From Vreelandella andesensis (GTDB lineage Bacteria; Pseudomonadota; Gammaproteobacteria; Pseudomonadales; Halomonadaceae), in contig NZ_RZHG01000033.1 of assembly GCF_003989795.1 (NCBI RefSeq), positions 1-42,463 on the forward strand: a stretch of DNA of 42,463 nucleotides, written 5' to 3'. Below, piece by piece: positions 29,968 to 38,632 of this stretch (position 1 is its first letter; each line of letters begins with the position of its first letter). Both the position numbers and the translations under genes were made by a program. The notes under the pieces were generated by a model that was not told where the DNA came from, searched no databases, and was given only the letters and a program-made list of their open reading frames with translations.

Positions 29968-32791
29968 AGTAACGAATCTCACCGCTGCCTTCAGGCAGGT
30001 TGCTGATACAGCGACCACACAGATCCGGATGCCCAGCATGCGTGCCGACATCGGCACGGTGATGCCAGCAGCGCTCGCACTTCTGGTGTGCGCTGCCACT
30101 AACCGCCACTTTCAGGCCTTCAAGCTCGGTGCTCTCTGCATTGGCGGCATCTGCAAGCGGCGCGAGATGCACGTCACTGGTGAGCATCACAAAACGCAGT
30201 TCGTCGCCTAGCTTGGAAAGCATGGCATTCAATTCGTCGCTAACGTAAAGCGTGACTTCCGCCGCCAGACTACCTTTGATGACCTTGGCATTACGCGCGT
30301 CTTCCAGGCACTTGTTGACCGAATGTTTCACTTCCAGCACCTGCTCCCAGAAGGCACGGCCCATGTCGGCCCCGTCTTCCAGCGTGCCCAGCCCCGTGTA
30401 ATACGTTTCCAGCAACACACTGTCACCACGCTCGCCAGGGATATGCTCGTAAATCTCTTCAGCGGTGAAGGACAGAATCGGCGCAATCCAGCGGCTCAAC
30501 GCTTCAACCACATGATAAAGCGCGGTTTGCGCGCTGCGGCGGGCCAGAGAATCCGTTTGAGTGGTGTACTGGCGATCTTTGATAACATCCAGGTAGAAGC
30601 CACCCAATTCCCGTGCGCAGAAGCCATGAACCTGCTGGTAAACATCAAGGAAACGGTACTCTTCATAGGCTTTTTCGATACGCCCTTGCAGCTGTGCCGC
30701 GCGGTCGACCACCCACTGATCCAGCGCCAGCATGTCACCAAAGGCGACCTGATCTCTAGCCGGATCAAAACCATTCAAGTTAGAAAGCAAAAAGCGCGCA
30801 GTGTTACGGATACGACGGTAAACATCGGCGGTGCGCTTAAGGATTTCATCAGACACCGCCATTTCACCGGAGTAGTCGGTCGACGCAACCCACAAGCGCA
30901 GAATGTCGGCCCCCAGCTTATCCATCACGCTTTGCGGCGCGACCACGTTACCCAGCGACTTAGACTGTTTGCGGCCCTGGGAATCGACGGTAAACCCATG
31001 GGTGAGCAGCTGACGGTAGGGCGCATGGCCGTCAATCGCTGAACCGGTTAACAGCGATGAATGGAACCAGCCACGGTGCTGATCCGAGCCTTCCAGGTAC
31101 AAGTCCGCACGCGGGCCACTTTCATGCCCATGAGGATGCGAGCCGCGCAGCACATGGCGATGCGTAGTGCCTGAGTCAAACCACACATCCAGCGTATCGG
31201 TCACCTTGTCGTACTCAGCCGCTTCCGCGCCCAACAGCTCAGCCGGGTCGAGTTTAAACCACGCCTCGATGCCTTCTTGCTCAACGCGCTTAGCCGCCTC
31301 TCCCATCAGCTCAACCGTATTCGGGTGCAGCTCGCCGGTTTGCTTATGCAGGAAGAACGGAATCGGCACGCCCCAGTTACGTTGGCGAGAAATACACCAG
31401 TCTGGGCGATTAGCGATCATGCTGTGCAAGCGCGCCTTGCCCCAAGCGGGCGTGAATTCAGTCGCTTCGATGCCTTCCAACGCGCGCTCGCGCAGGGTTT
31501 TACCGTCTTTACCCTGGATATCCATACCCACAAACCACTGGGCGGTAGCGCGGTAAATCACCGGCGTTTTATGGCGCCAGCAATGCATGTAACTGTGGGT
31601 GATCGGCGTGTGCGCCATTAACGCGTTCACTTCGCGCAGCTTCTCGACGATATGCGGGCTGGCTTTCCAGATCATCTGGCCGCCGAAGAACGGCAGGTCA
31701 TCCGCGTAAACACCGTTTCCCTGCACCGGGTTGAGCATGTCGTCAAAGCTCATGTCATGCTCGCGGCAGGTAATAAAGTCATCCATACCGTAAGAAGGCG
31801 CGGAGTGAACAATGCCCGTGCTACCCACTTCAGACTCAACGTAATCCGCTAGATAAACCGGCGAGAGGCGGTCGTAGAATGGGTGACGGAAATTAATCAG
31901 ATCTAGCGCTGCCCCTTGCGCCGTGGCAATCACGCTGCCCGTCAGCCCAAAACGCTCTAAACAGCTTTCCACCAGCTCTTCTGCGAGCAGCAGCAGGCGC
32001 TCGCCGGTATCTACCAGCGCGTAGGTAAATTCAGGATGAACGTTCAGCGCTTGGTTAGCGGGAATGGTCCAAGGCGTGGTGGTCCAGATCACGATCGCCG
32101 CAGGCTTCGGCAGTTCGCTCAATCCAAAGGCGGCGGCCAGCTTGTCGGCATCTTCCATCGGAAAAGCCACGTCGATGGCGTCGGATTTTTTATCGGCGTA
32201 TTCAACTTCCGCTTCAGCCAAAGCCGAGCCACAATCAAAACACCAGTTAACCGGCTTTAAGCCTTTGAACACATAGCCCGCATCGACCATTTGCGCCAGC
32301 GCACGCATTTCACCCGCTTCATTGGCGTAATCCATCGTGCGGTACGGGTGATCCCAGTCACCGATGATACCCAGGCGCACAAAATCAGCTAGCTGCGTTT
32401 CAATCTGCGCGCCAGCGTATTCACGGCAAAGCTCGCGGGCTTTATCTGCGGCCAAGTGCTTACCGTGAGTGGTTTCTACCTTGTGCTCAATGGGCAAGCC
32501 GTGGCAATCCCAGCCTGGCACGTAGGGCGCATCAAAGCCCGCCAGATTCTTCGACTTAACAATAATATCTTTAAGAATTTTATTCAGGGCGTGACCGATA
32601 TGGATGCTGCCGTTGGCGTAAGGAGGGCCATCGTGCAGAACAAACAGCGGCGCACCCGCGCGGGTGTCGCGCAGGCGCTGGTAAAGGTTCATATCTTGCC
32701 ATTTTGAAACGCGCCCTGGTTCCTGCTTCGGCAGCATGCCGCGCATAGGAAAGTCGGTTTCTGGCAAGTTCAGCGTGTGCTTATAATCCAT
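29960..32791 (-). CDS. ileS: Isoleucyl-tRNA synthetase
   Basis: This class I synthetase charges tRNA-Ile and edits misactivated valine. The start at ATG 32791 ([10 protein letters not shown]) matches the E. coli N-terminus and gives 943 residues. HIGH is in [12 protein letters not shown]; the editing CP1 domain follows, with [15 protein letters not shown]. The second signature reads [10 protein letters not shown], that is KQSKS where KMSKS is usual. The C-terminal zinc site has both pairs, CERCW and CGRC. It lies 7 bp after ribF and overlaps lspA, forming a ribF-ileS-lspA-fkpB-ispH operon. Confidence 0.97.
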   Translation of the reverse strand: MDYKHTLNLPETDFPMRGMLPKQEPGRVSKWQDMNLYQRLRDTRAGAPLFVLHDGPPYANGSIHIGHALNKILKDIIVKSKNLAGFDAPYVPGWDCHGLPIEHKVETTHGKHLAADKARELCREYAGAQIETQLADFVRLGIIGDWDHPYRTMDYANEAGEMRALAQMVDAGYVFKGLKPVNWCFDCGSALAEAEVEYADKKSDAIDVAFPMEDADKLAAAFGLSELPKPAAIVIWTTTPWTIPANQALNVHPEFTYALVDTGERLLLLAEELVESCLERFGLTGSVIATAQGAALDLINFRHPFYDRLSPVYLADYVESEVGSTGIVHSAPSYGMDDFITCREHDMSFDDMLNPVQGNGVYADDLPFFGGQMIWKASPHIVEKLREVNALMAHTPITHSYMHCWRHKTPVIYRATAQWFVGMDIQGKDGKTLRERALEGIEATEFTPAWGKARLHSMIANRPDWCISRQRNWGVPIPFFLHKQTGELHPNTVELMGEAAKRVEQEGIEAWFKLDPAELLGAEAAEYDKVTDTLDVWFDSGTTHRHVLRGSHPHGHESGPRADLYLEGSDQHRGWFHSSLLTGSAIDGHAPYRQLLTHGFTVDSQGRKQSKSLGNVVAPQSVMDKLGADILRLWVASTDYSGEMAVSDEILKRTADVYRRIRNTARFLLSNLNGFDPARDQVAFGDMLALDQWVVDRAAQLQGRIEKAYEEYRFLDVYQQVHGFCARELGGFYLDVIKDRQYTTQTDSLARRSAQTALYHVVEALSRWIAPILSFTAEEIYEHIPGERGDSVLLETYYTGLGTLEDGADMGRAFWEQVLEVKHSVNKCLEDARNAKVIKGSLAAEVTLYVSDELNAMLSKLGDELRFVMLTSDVHLAPLADAANAESTELEGLKVAVSGSAHQKCERCWHHRADVGTHAGHPDLCGRCISNLPEGSGEIRYYA

Positions 32792-32798
32792 AGTCCGG

Positions 32799-33836
32799 TC
32801 AGCCGTCGTTAGCATCGGCGGCGTTATCCGCCGAAGAGAAATCAGAAGAAGCGGTCTCACGCCCAAGCGGGGCCGAGGCCAGCGGAAGAGAATTCATGCA
32901 ACCAGTACCCGCTGCTGCAAAGTAACGGCGCGCCCTGGCTTGATCGTGTTCAATTTGCGTTTTTAACGCATTAAAGTCGTCAAACTTCACTTCCCCACGC
33001 AGCCGCGCGCAGGGGTAAACCGTTAGCCGCTGGCCATATAGGTCGCCTGAAAATTCCAATAGATGAACTTCCAGCGTGGGCCGATCCGAACCCACCGTGG
33101 GCCGAAACCCAACATTGGCCACCGCAGGATAGCGCTGCCCATTGGCCAGTTCAGCCACAACGGCAAACACACCGCGCAGCGTTAACGGCTGAGGCAACAG
33201 CGGCAGGTTAGCGGTGGGCACGCCGATCGTACGCCCTAACTGCTGGTCACGAACCACACGGCCATGCAGTGAATACGGCCTACCCAGCAGGCGCGCTGCG
33301 ACCTCAAAGTTACCGCTGGCCAGCAAGGTGCGCACGCGCGTGCTGGATACCCGCTCGTCATCAACCTTAAAGGTGCGTGTGTGCTCGACACCAAACCCTT
33401 CCACCTGCCCGACAACTTCTAGCAAGTTGAAATCGCCTCGGCGGTCGCAGCCAAAGCGGAAATCATCGCCCACCACAAGATGCTTCACCCCCAGGCCTTC
33501 AATTAGCACCTGATCGATAAACTCACGCCCGGTCAGGCTGCGCAGCGCATCATTGAAAGGCAAGCACAGCACCTGTTCGGCACCATGATCGCGCAGCAGG
33601 CGCACTTTCTCGCGCAGGCGGGTAAGCCGCGGCGGCGCTTGATCACCGGCAAAAAACTCCCGCGGCTGAGGTTCAAACACCACCACAGTCAACGGCACAT
33701 TCAGGCGCGCCGAATGCTCACGGCACTGCTGCAGGATCGCCTGATGGCCGCGATGCACGCCATCAAAATTACCGATGGTAGCAACGCAGCCACGATGAGC
33801 CGCTGTCAGATTGTGCAGACCTCGAATGACGTGCAT
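32799..33836 (-). CDS. ribF: Bifunctional riboflavin kinase/FAD synthetase
   Basis: RibF phosphorylates riboflavin to FMN and adenylates FMN to FAD. The N-terminal nucleotidyltransferase domain has [17 protein letters not shown] and [17 protein letters not shown]. The C-terminal riboflavin kinase domain has GVPTANLPL and [23 protein letters not shown]. The length is 345 residues, with a ~40-residue Ala/Ser/Asp-rich tail beyond the usual end. It is placed directly upstream of ileS, the common gammaproteobacterial order. Confidence 0.96.
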   Translation of the reverse strand: MHVIRGLHNLTAAHRGCVATIGNFDGVHRGHQAILQQCREHSARLNVPLTVVVFEPQPREFFAGDQAPPRLTRLREKVRLLRDHGAEQVLCLPFNDALRSLTGREFIDQVLIEGLGVKHLVVGDDFRFGCDRRGDFNLLEVVGQVEGFGVEHTRTFKVDDERVSSTRVRTLLASGNFEVAARLLGRPYSLHGRVVRDQQLGRTIGVPTANLPLLPQPLTLRGVFAVVAELANGQRYPAVANVGFRPTVGSDRPTLEVHLLEFSGDLYGQRLTVYPCARLRGEVKFDDFNALKTQIEHDQARARRYFAAAGTGCMNSLPLASAPLGRETASSDFSSADNAADANDG

Positions 33837-33982
33837 GGCACCTCTTTGTGAAAAGCTTTTTTGAAAAGCGTTTACTGTTTAAAAGCGTTTGATTATAACG
33901 AACGCGCCGATCCGGTGCAGGAGAAGATTACCTTTGCCCTGGCATTAGCTTCCCTTTCACCTTAACCATGCCTTTTGGCGCA

Positions 33983-35560
33983 TCAGCTATTCATCTTAAA
34001 ATGACGCAGCCGCAGGCCAAGCGCGGCCAGCCAGGCAAAATAAAGCCCGCCCCCCAGCACCACTAACCCCGCTACCCAGCGAATACGCTGCCACAGCTCG
34101 AAATCAAGCCATGCTTGCCAATCGGGGGCAGCCAGATAAAGGGCAACGCTCATCAACGCGCTGCCACCCACCAGCTGAACAGCGTAGCGCCCCCACCCTG
34201 GCTGAAAGATCAGCACTTTTTGCCGATACAGCAGATAGCCTAACAGCCCGGCATTCAAAAAAGCGGATAACGCGGTGGCAAGTGCCAGCCCCGCGTGGGC
34301 CAGCGGCCAAATCAGCATCAGGTTGAACACCATGTTAGCGACCATGGCGATAATGCCCACTTTCACCGGTGTTTTGGTATCTTGCCGAGCGAAGAAGCCT
34401 GGCGCCAATACCTTGATCAGCATAAACGCCACCAATCCAAAGGCGTAAGCGCGCAAGCTCATGGCGGCCATTTGAATATCGGTATCGGTCATCGCCCCGT
34501 AGTGAAACAGGGTAATCAAAAACGGTTCTGCCAGCACGGCCAGCGCCAGCGCAGCGGGAACGCCCAGCAGCAGCACAACGCGGATTGCCCAATCCAACAT
34601 CGCAGAAAAGTGCTCAGTGGATTGCTCTGTATGGCGTTTGGAAAGCGCAGGCAAAATAATCGTGCCAATCGCCACGCCGAACACCCCAAGCGGCAGTTCA
34701 ACCAACCTATCCGAATAGTACAGCCAAGACACGCTACCCGACGTTAACAACGAGGCCAATACCGTATCGAGCAGCAAGTTAATTTGCGATACCGACACCC
34801 CAAACAGCGCGGGAACCATCAGCGTTAGAATGCGCGTCACCCCCTCATGGGCGAAATTAGGCCATGGGGTCGGCAGCAGCCCCAGGCGCAGCAAAAAAGG
34901 CACCTGAAACGCCAGCTGGGCAGCACCGGCAATCAATACCCCCCAGGCCAGCGCCATCGCGGGCTCTTCCATTAACGGCATTAGCAGCAGCGCCGCGCCA
35001 ATCAACGAAATATTCAGCAGCACAGGGGTGAACGCGGGCACCGCAAAACGGTTCCAGGTGTTCAGCACGCTTCCCGAAAAGGCGGTTAACGAGATCAGCA
35101 ACAAATAAGGGAACGTTAGGCGCAGCATATCGGCGGTCATGGCCAGCTTTTCGGGGTCGCGCCCGAAGCCCGGGGCAAACACCCACACCAGCCACGGGGC
35201 ACTCAGCATCGCCAGTGCCGTAATTAGCGCCAAAATGGCCGTCAGGCTGCCCGCGACCGCATTTAGCAGCTCACGAATTTCCTGTTTACTGCGCTGGGTA
35301 GAATACTCAGAAAGTACTGGCACAAAGGCTTGGTTAAACGCCCCTTCGGCAAACAATCGGCGTAAAAAGTTAGGAATTTTAAACGCAACGAAGAACGCAT
35401 CCGAGCCGTTGCCCGCCCCCAAAAAGGTAGCAACCACCACATCGCGCACCAAGCCCATGACACGCGACAGCATGGTCATGGCACTGACCACTAACCCAGA
35501 GCGCATCAGCCCACGGCGCGGGGAAGGCATGTTTGCTTGCGGTGGCGTGTTGGCGGTCAT
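33983..35560 (-). CDS. murJ: Lipid II flippase MurJ (MviN)
   Basis: MurJ moves lipid II across the inner membrane for peptidoglycan synthesis. The ~525-residue protein is polytopic (about 14 hydrophobic segments) and of the MOP exporter fold. The N-terminal SAMTMLSRVMGLVRDVVVATFLGAG and the GAFNQAFVPVLSEY loop, with the conserved Arg/Asp cluster, are diagnostic. The ATG at 35560 is the second of two consecutive start-like codons (GTG ATG); either is possible because the ribosome site is weak. It lies upstream of ribF on the same strand with 146 bp between. Confidence 0.95.
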   Translation of the reverse strand: MTANTPPQANMPSPRRGLMRSGLVVSAMTMLSRVMGLVRDVVVATFLGAGNGSDAFFVAFKIPNFLRRLFAEGAFNQAFVPVLSEYSTQRSKQEIRELLNAVAGSLTAILALITALAMLSAPWLVWVFAPGFGRDPEKLAMTADMLRLTFPYLLLISLTAFSGSVLNTWNRFAVPAFTPVLLNISLIGAALLLMPLMEEPAMALAWGVLIAGAAQLAFQVPFLLRLGLLPTPWPNFAHEGVTRILTLMVPALFGVSVSQINLLLDTVLASLLTSGSVSWLYYSDRLVELPLGVFGVAIGTIILPALSKRHTEQSTEHFSAMLDWAIRVVLLLGVPAALALAVLAEPFLITLFHYGAMTDTDIQMAAMSLRAYAFGLVAFMLIKVLAPGFFARQDTKTPVKVGIIAMVANMVFNLMLIWPLAHAGLALATALSAFLNAGLLGYLLYRQKVLIFQPGWGRYAVQLVGGSALMSVALYLAAPDWQAWLDFELWQRIRWVAGLVVLGGGLYFAWLAALGLRLRHFKMNS

Positions 35561-35633
35561 CACTCAATCCATAGCGACTAAAACAAGAGACCCAATGTCG
35601 CCACGGGCGACACGACGTACAGGGAACAGGCAC

Positions 35634-35661
35634 AAAAAAACCGGCCGCAGCCGGTTTTTTT
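35634..35661. terminator. Terminator of rpsT, symmetric
   Basis: The stem CCGGC/GCCGG (35641-35654) with a 4-nt loop is flanked by seven A on one side and seven T on the other, so it can act in both directions. On the minus strand it lies just after rpsT and before murJ. Confidence 0.9.
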
Positions 35662-35676
35662 ATGGCGCCTGCCGGC

Positions 35677-35943
35677 TTACGCCGCCAGTGCCTTAATGCG
35701 CTTGTTCAAGCGGCTTTTCAGACGTGCAGCTTTCTTCTTAGAAAGAACGTCTTTATCAGCGATGCGGTCGACAACCGGCTGCATTGCCCGGAACTCTTCC
35801 ATTGCCTTGCCATGGTCGCCGGTGCTGATCGCTTTGATCACACGCTTGATGTAGGTGCGGACCATGCTGCGCTGGCTGGCTTTCAGGACGCGACGAGTCT
35901 CGGCCTGGCGGGCGCGCTTGCGTGCTTGCTTGCTGTTCGCCAC
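35677..35943 (-). CDS. rpsT: Small ribosomal subunit protein bS20
   Basis: An 88-residue, very basic helical protein that binds the 5' and 3' minor domains of 16S rRNA. The N-terminus ANSKQARKRARQAETRR and the RTYIKRVIKAI region are typical S20. The start is GTG, 6 nt after AAGGAG; E. coli rpsT also uses a non-AUG start (UUG), which is part of its autoregulation, so the rare start may be functional here. It is its own transcription unit, ended by a strong symmetric terminator. Confidence 0.97.
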   Translation of the reverse strand: MANSKQARKRARQAETRRVLKASQRSMVRTYIKRVIKAISTGDHGKAMEEFRAMQPVVDRIADKDVLSKKKAARLKSRLNKRIKALAA

Positions 35944-36564
35944 AGGTATCTCCTTGGAGAATAAGGGCTGCCTAAAAACGGCAACGAATTTACTATGTGT
36001 TTGTCGGTTGGCATTTGCCAGATCACGACATTTCCGTCATATCTTTCCACAACAACCAATTGATTTGAAAGCGATTAAAACGCTGCCAAAATAGTGTGAC
36101 GAGCAGTTCAAAATCTGCCCGCTCACGGGTCGTGTCTGAGAGGATGGCGTAGTCTATCACGCGTTAAGCGGGCTTGCCAGCGCTTGTCAATGCTTTTACT
36201 GCGCGCTTCACTCCTTTTCCCGCCGAACCTCACCCCTTACCCGTTAAGGCAATGCCTGCCCCATTGGCGGCAGAATTTTGCGCAGAAAACGCCGCGTACG
36301 CTCATCTTGCGGGTTGGTGAACAGCGCCACGTTCATAAACGCCACAGTGCTACTGACAATCCTGACATTAGCATCCGGCGAGTGCACAACCGAGTAGAAT
36401 CCGGTGGACAGCTATGCCGAAAGATCAGGTTCGCCAGCGTTACCATCGCTCACACGACCTATTAATAAATGCCTTCAAGCTTGCTCGGCATCACTTAAAA
36501 CTAATCTGGTAAGTGATCGTTAGAAATCCCGCCATCAAAAGCCACCCTTGACCTATAGCGCTAG
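35944..36564. other. Gene-poor spacer between rpsT and the flagellin-linked genes
   Basis: About 620 bp with no intact gene. It should hold the rpsT promoter at its left end (no clear boxes recognised). In its middle is a fragment resembling the C-terminus of an amino-acid ABC transporter ATPase (36244-36411). Nothing else is recognised. The decay marks the boundary between the conserved core genes and the accessory flagellin/mobile-element region. Confidence 0.6.
36244..36411 (-). pseudogene. Decayed C-terminal fragment of an amino-acid ABC transporter ATP-binding protein (tentative)
   Basis: Between an in-frame TAG and a TAA there are 55 open codons with no start. The second half reads FMNVALFTNPQDERTRRFLRKIL, close to the C-termini of GlnQ/HisP-type ATPases, which end in ...NPQHERTRRFL... 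The upstream part does not match an ATPase and the normal loop between FMN and NPQ is shortened, so it appears rearranged. The identification rests on a short motif and is weak. Confidence 0.35.
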
Positions 36565-36759
36565 CTACTCCGACAGCATGGCTAACGTATGCTCACGCTG
36601 CTGTTTAATCGCGCCGTCTAGAATTCCTAGCAACCTTTCATAATCCGCTGGCATTTCTTCATCCATGCCCTTCTCTTCAAACTGGGTAAGGGTTTGCTGA
36701 GTGTCGTTGATCAGTGTTTGCAGTTCCTCGATCACCTGCTGGTGTTCATTTTCAGTCAT
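36565..36759 (-). CDS. Small coiled-coil protein downstream of flagellin, paralogue 1 (64 aa)
   Basis: A 64-residue, acidic, helical protein: EELQTLINDTQQTLTQFEEKGMDEEMPADYERLLGILDGAIKQQREHTLAML. I do not recognise a named family. A second version (53 aa, 41698-41859) with the same MDEEMP-DY-RLL-ILDGAIKQQR core lies after the second flagellin. It follows the flagellin terminator on the same strand, so it needs its own promoter or readthrough. Its linkage to flagellins suggests a flagellar role (chaperone or regulator, by analogy with FliT-sized proteins), but that is inference. Confidence 0.65.
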   Translation of the reverse strand: MTENEHQQVIEELQTLINDTQQTLTQFEEKGMDEEMPADYERLLGILDGAIKQQREHTLAMLSE

Positions 36760-36771
36760 GCGTACTTCCCC

Positions 36772-37020
36772 ATAAAAAAACCGACCCCCATTAGGGGCCG
36801 GTTCATAGTGCTACTTAGCGATAAAGCACTTGCTCTATCAAGACTAAGCTTCAGATTAACCCAGCAGAGAAAGCACGTTCTGCGGAATCTGGTTGGCCTG
36901 TGCCAATACGGAAGTACCGGCCTGCTGCAGAATCTGTGACTTGGTCATGTTGGCCACTTCTACCGCGTAGTCAGCGTCTTCGATGCGTGAACGAGCAGCA
37001 GAAAGGTTAGTTTCGTTAGT
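36772..37020 (-). repeat. Diverged direct repeat, copy 1 (flagellin 3' end plus terminator)
   Basis: This block aligns with 42222-42463: same stop codon context, same terminator style and the same last 50 residues apart from two changes (V/T and S/N). Most base differences in the coding part are silent, so the copies are old paralogues under selection or come from different strains, not a recent duplication. Homology stops just left of the terminator in both copies. Confidence 0.85.
36774..36803 (-). terminator. Terminator of flagellin copy 1
   Basis: On the minus strand ACCGGCCCC/GGGGGTCGGT with a short loop is followed by seven T. The equivalent hairpin follows flagellin copy 2 at 42226-42255. 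Confidence 0.9.
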
Positions 37021-37962
37021 ATTCAAGTTAGTAATAGCAGACTCGAAACGGTTCTGAACAGCACCCAGGTCAGAACGCAAGACATCTACCTTGCTTAAAG
37101 CATCATCAAGTTGCTTAAGTGGATCGGCGGTGCTGCCATTTTGAAGGCTGGCAGCACTCAACTTAGAGCCATCGACAGTAAATGTTGCTGTTGCGGTTGT
37201 GGTATCAGCATCTTGTGGATCTAAAGCCACATAGAACGTTTTAGCAGCGCCATCAGCAGCAACGTCCAAACCTTTATTGGCTAAGCTTTCAGAAGCGGCT
37301 TGGCCTGCAGCATCATTTGTAAGCGTTATGCTCACCTCAGCGTACCAGTTGCCATTACTATCAACTTGGGCGTTGCCACTAGTATCGCCAATAGTAACAC
37401 TACCATTTCCGCTTAAGCCTAAGGATGTCTGCAGGTCAGCAGAGAAATTATTAATGGCAGTATCGTTAATCGAAGTAGTATCACCATATGCTGCTTGCAT
37501 GGCTGCCAATGTGCCACCAGTTTGCGCAGTGAAACCGCCAGCAACATCAGGTCCAGATACGCTGAAAGTGCTCAGACCTAAGGTAGTTGAAGTAATTTCT
37601 TCAAGGTTAACGGCGATCTGCTCACCATCATTTGCACCCACTTGAATGTTGAGGGCTTGATCACTCGCCAGCACTTTAACACCGTTAAAATCGGTTTGTT
37701 GAGAGATACGATTAATCTCTCCGAGCCGCTGACCAATTTCAGCCTGGATTGAGTTTAAATCTTCCTGTGAATTGGTTCCGTTTTGTGCTTGAACAGTCAG
37801 CTCACGAACCCGCTGCAGGTTGTCGTTAACTTGGTTCAAAGCACCTTCAGCGGTTTGTGCTACAGAGATACCATCGTTAGAGTTACGCTGCGCCTGAGAC
37901 AAACCAGTAATTTGGCTGCTCATGCGGTTAGCGATGGCCTGACCGGCGGCATCATCCTTGGC
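36856..37962 (-). pseudogene. fliC: Flagellin lacking its N-terminal ~35-40 codons (headless copy)
   Basis: The reading frame encodes 368 residues of flagellin: AKDDAAGQAIANRMSSQITGL through a variable central region to the conserved C-terminal D0/D1 helix ending [13 protein letters not shown] normal flagellin would begin MAxxINTN... and reach SGLRINSAKDDAAGQ; here homology starts abruptly at A-K-D-D (37962) and the upstream DNA is unrelated. An upstream TTG in frame (37986) has no ribosome site and would replace the D0 helix with 9 foreign residues. D0 is needed for secretion and polymerisation, so this copy should be silent on its own. The body has no stops or frameshifts, as expected for a recent loss or a stored cassette. 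Confidence 0.85.
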
Positions 37963-37976
37963 GCAGAGAGCCTTAC

Positions 37977-37996
37977 AAACGCGCAAGCGGGCGTTT
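37977..37996. other. Inverted repeat at the flagellin/element junction, candidate recombinase core site
   Basis: AAACGC (37977-37982), 8-bp spacer, GCGTTT (37991-37996), starting 15 bp outside the point where flagellin homology ends. Inverted arms of this size with a 6-8-bp spacer are what tyrosine recombinases bind at core sites. A further palindrome ATTATT-GAT-AATAAT lies at 38008-38022. Role inferred from position only. Confidence 0.35.
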
Positions 37997-38142
37997 TAAA
38001 TAGCATCATTATTGATAATAATAGTATCTAAAACCTGCTTTCTATCGCCTTTCTATAGCGTTGCATTTTTGTCTGCCCACCAGAAACAGCCAACCTATTG
38101 ATATTAATGACTTCAAGAACGCCATTGCTAACCAGCTATTTT

Positions 38143-38550
38143 CTATTTCTTGGACGGTGGCTTTTTCTGCTGAAGCTCTTTGATTCGCTTTAAGGTATCT
38201 GGTGATATGCTTTTTCGATTCACCCCCAACCCGCCTTGAACGCGGTCTGAACGTCGTTTGCCTTGATCTGATAACTTTGCCGTCAACGCCTCTAATGCCT
38301 TTGGCTCAAACTCAACCGTCACATTGTCGCTGTAAAGGGTATCGACCTTCACCCCCAAGTTTTTCAGCTTTTGCAGCATGTTGGAATAGTCGTTCAACCG
38401 CATGGCAGTTTCTAACGTTTCCACTCTAGCAACGGTTGGCTTGGAGACACCAATTAGCTCGGCAAATTCCGCTTGATTAAGACCCAACGCCCCTCGCACA
38501 GCGCGCATAGCCACCGCTATTTTTACATGGGCTTGGATGTCATTACTCAA
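38143..38550 (-). CDS. XRE-family helix-turn-helix protein, probable element repressor
   Basis: A 135-residue protein with an HTH of the Cro/cI type at about residues 20-50 (LGLNQAEFAELIGVSKPTVARVE). The remainder is basic and not recognised. It starts at TTG with GAGG 7 nt upstream. It is divergent from the integrase gene with 82 bp between, the usual layout for a repressor that controls integrase and early genes of an integrated element. An antitoxin role is possible, but no toxin-like partner is adjacent. Confidence 0.8.
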   Translation of the reverse strand: MSNDIQAHVKIAVAMRAVRGALGLNQAEFAELIGVSKPTVARVETLETAMRLNDYSNMLQKLKNLGVKVDTLYSDNVTVEFEPKALEALTAKLSDQGKRRSDRVQGGLGVNRKSISPDTLKRIKELQQKKPPSKK

Positions 38551-38580
38551 ACATGCACCTCATACTGGACAGCCGCTAGA

Positions 38581-38609
38581 TATACAGGTTTTTCAATTTC
38601 GGATACTAT
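38581..38609 (+). promoter_or_regulatory. Promoter of the integrase gene
   Basis: TATACA (38581-38586), 17-bp spacer, TACTAT (38604-38609), 24 bp before the integrase ATG. It lies in the 82-bp divergent spacer with the XRE gene, so it is a natural target of that repressor. Confidence 0.5.
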
Positions 38610-38632
38610 TAGCATCAGAAAAGGAGATAACC

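Noticed and set aside
30323..31042. 239-codon plus-strand open frame
   Set aside because: It lies wholly antisense to ileS, and its composition is that of a shadow frame.
37963..37986. Upstream TTG as a genuine start for flagellin copy 1
   Set aside because: No ribosome site precedes it and it would replace the essential D0 helix by nine unrelated residues.
38143..38550. Toxin-antitoxin module
   Set aside because: The XRE protein has no small toxin-like partner next to it; its divergence from the integrase fits a repressor better.
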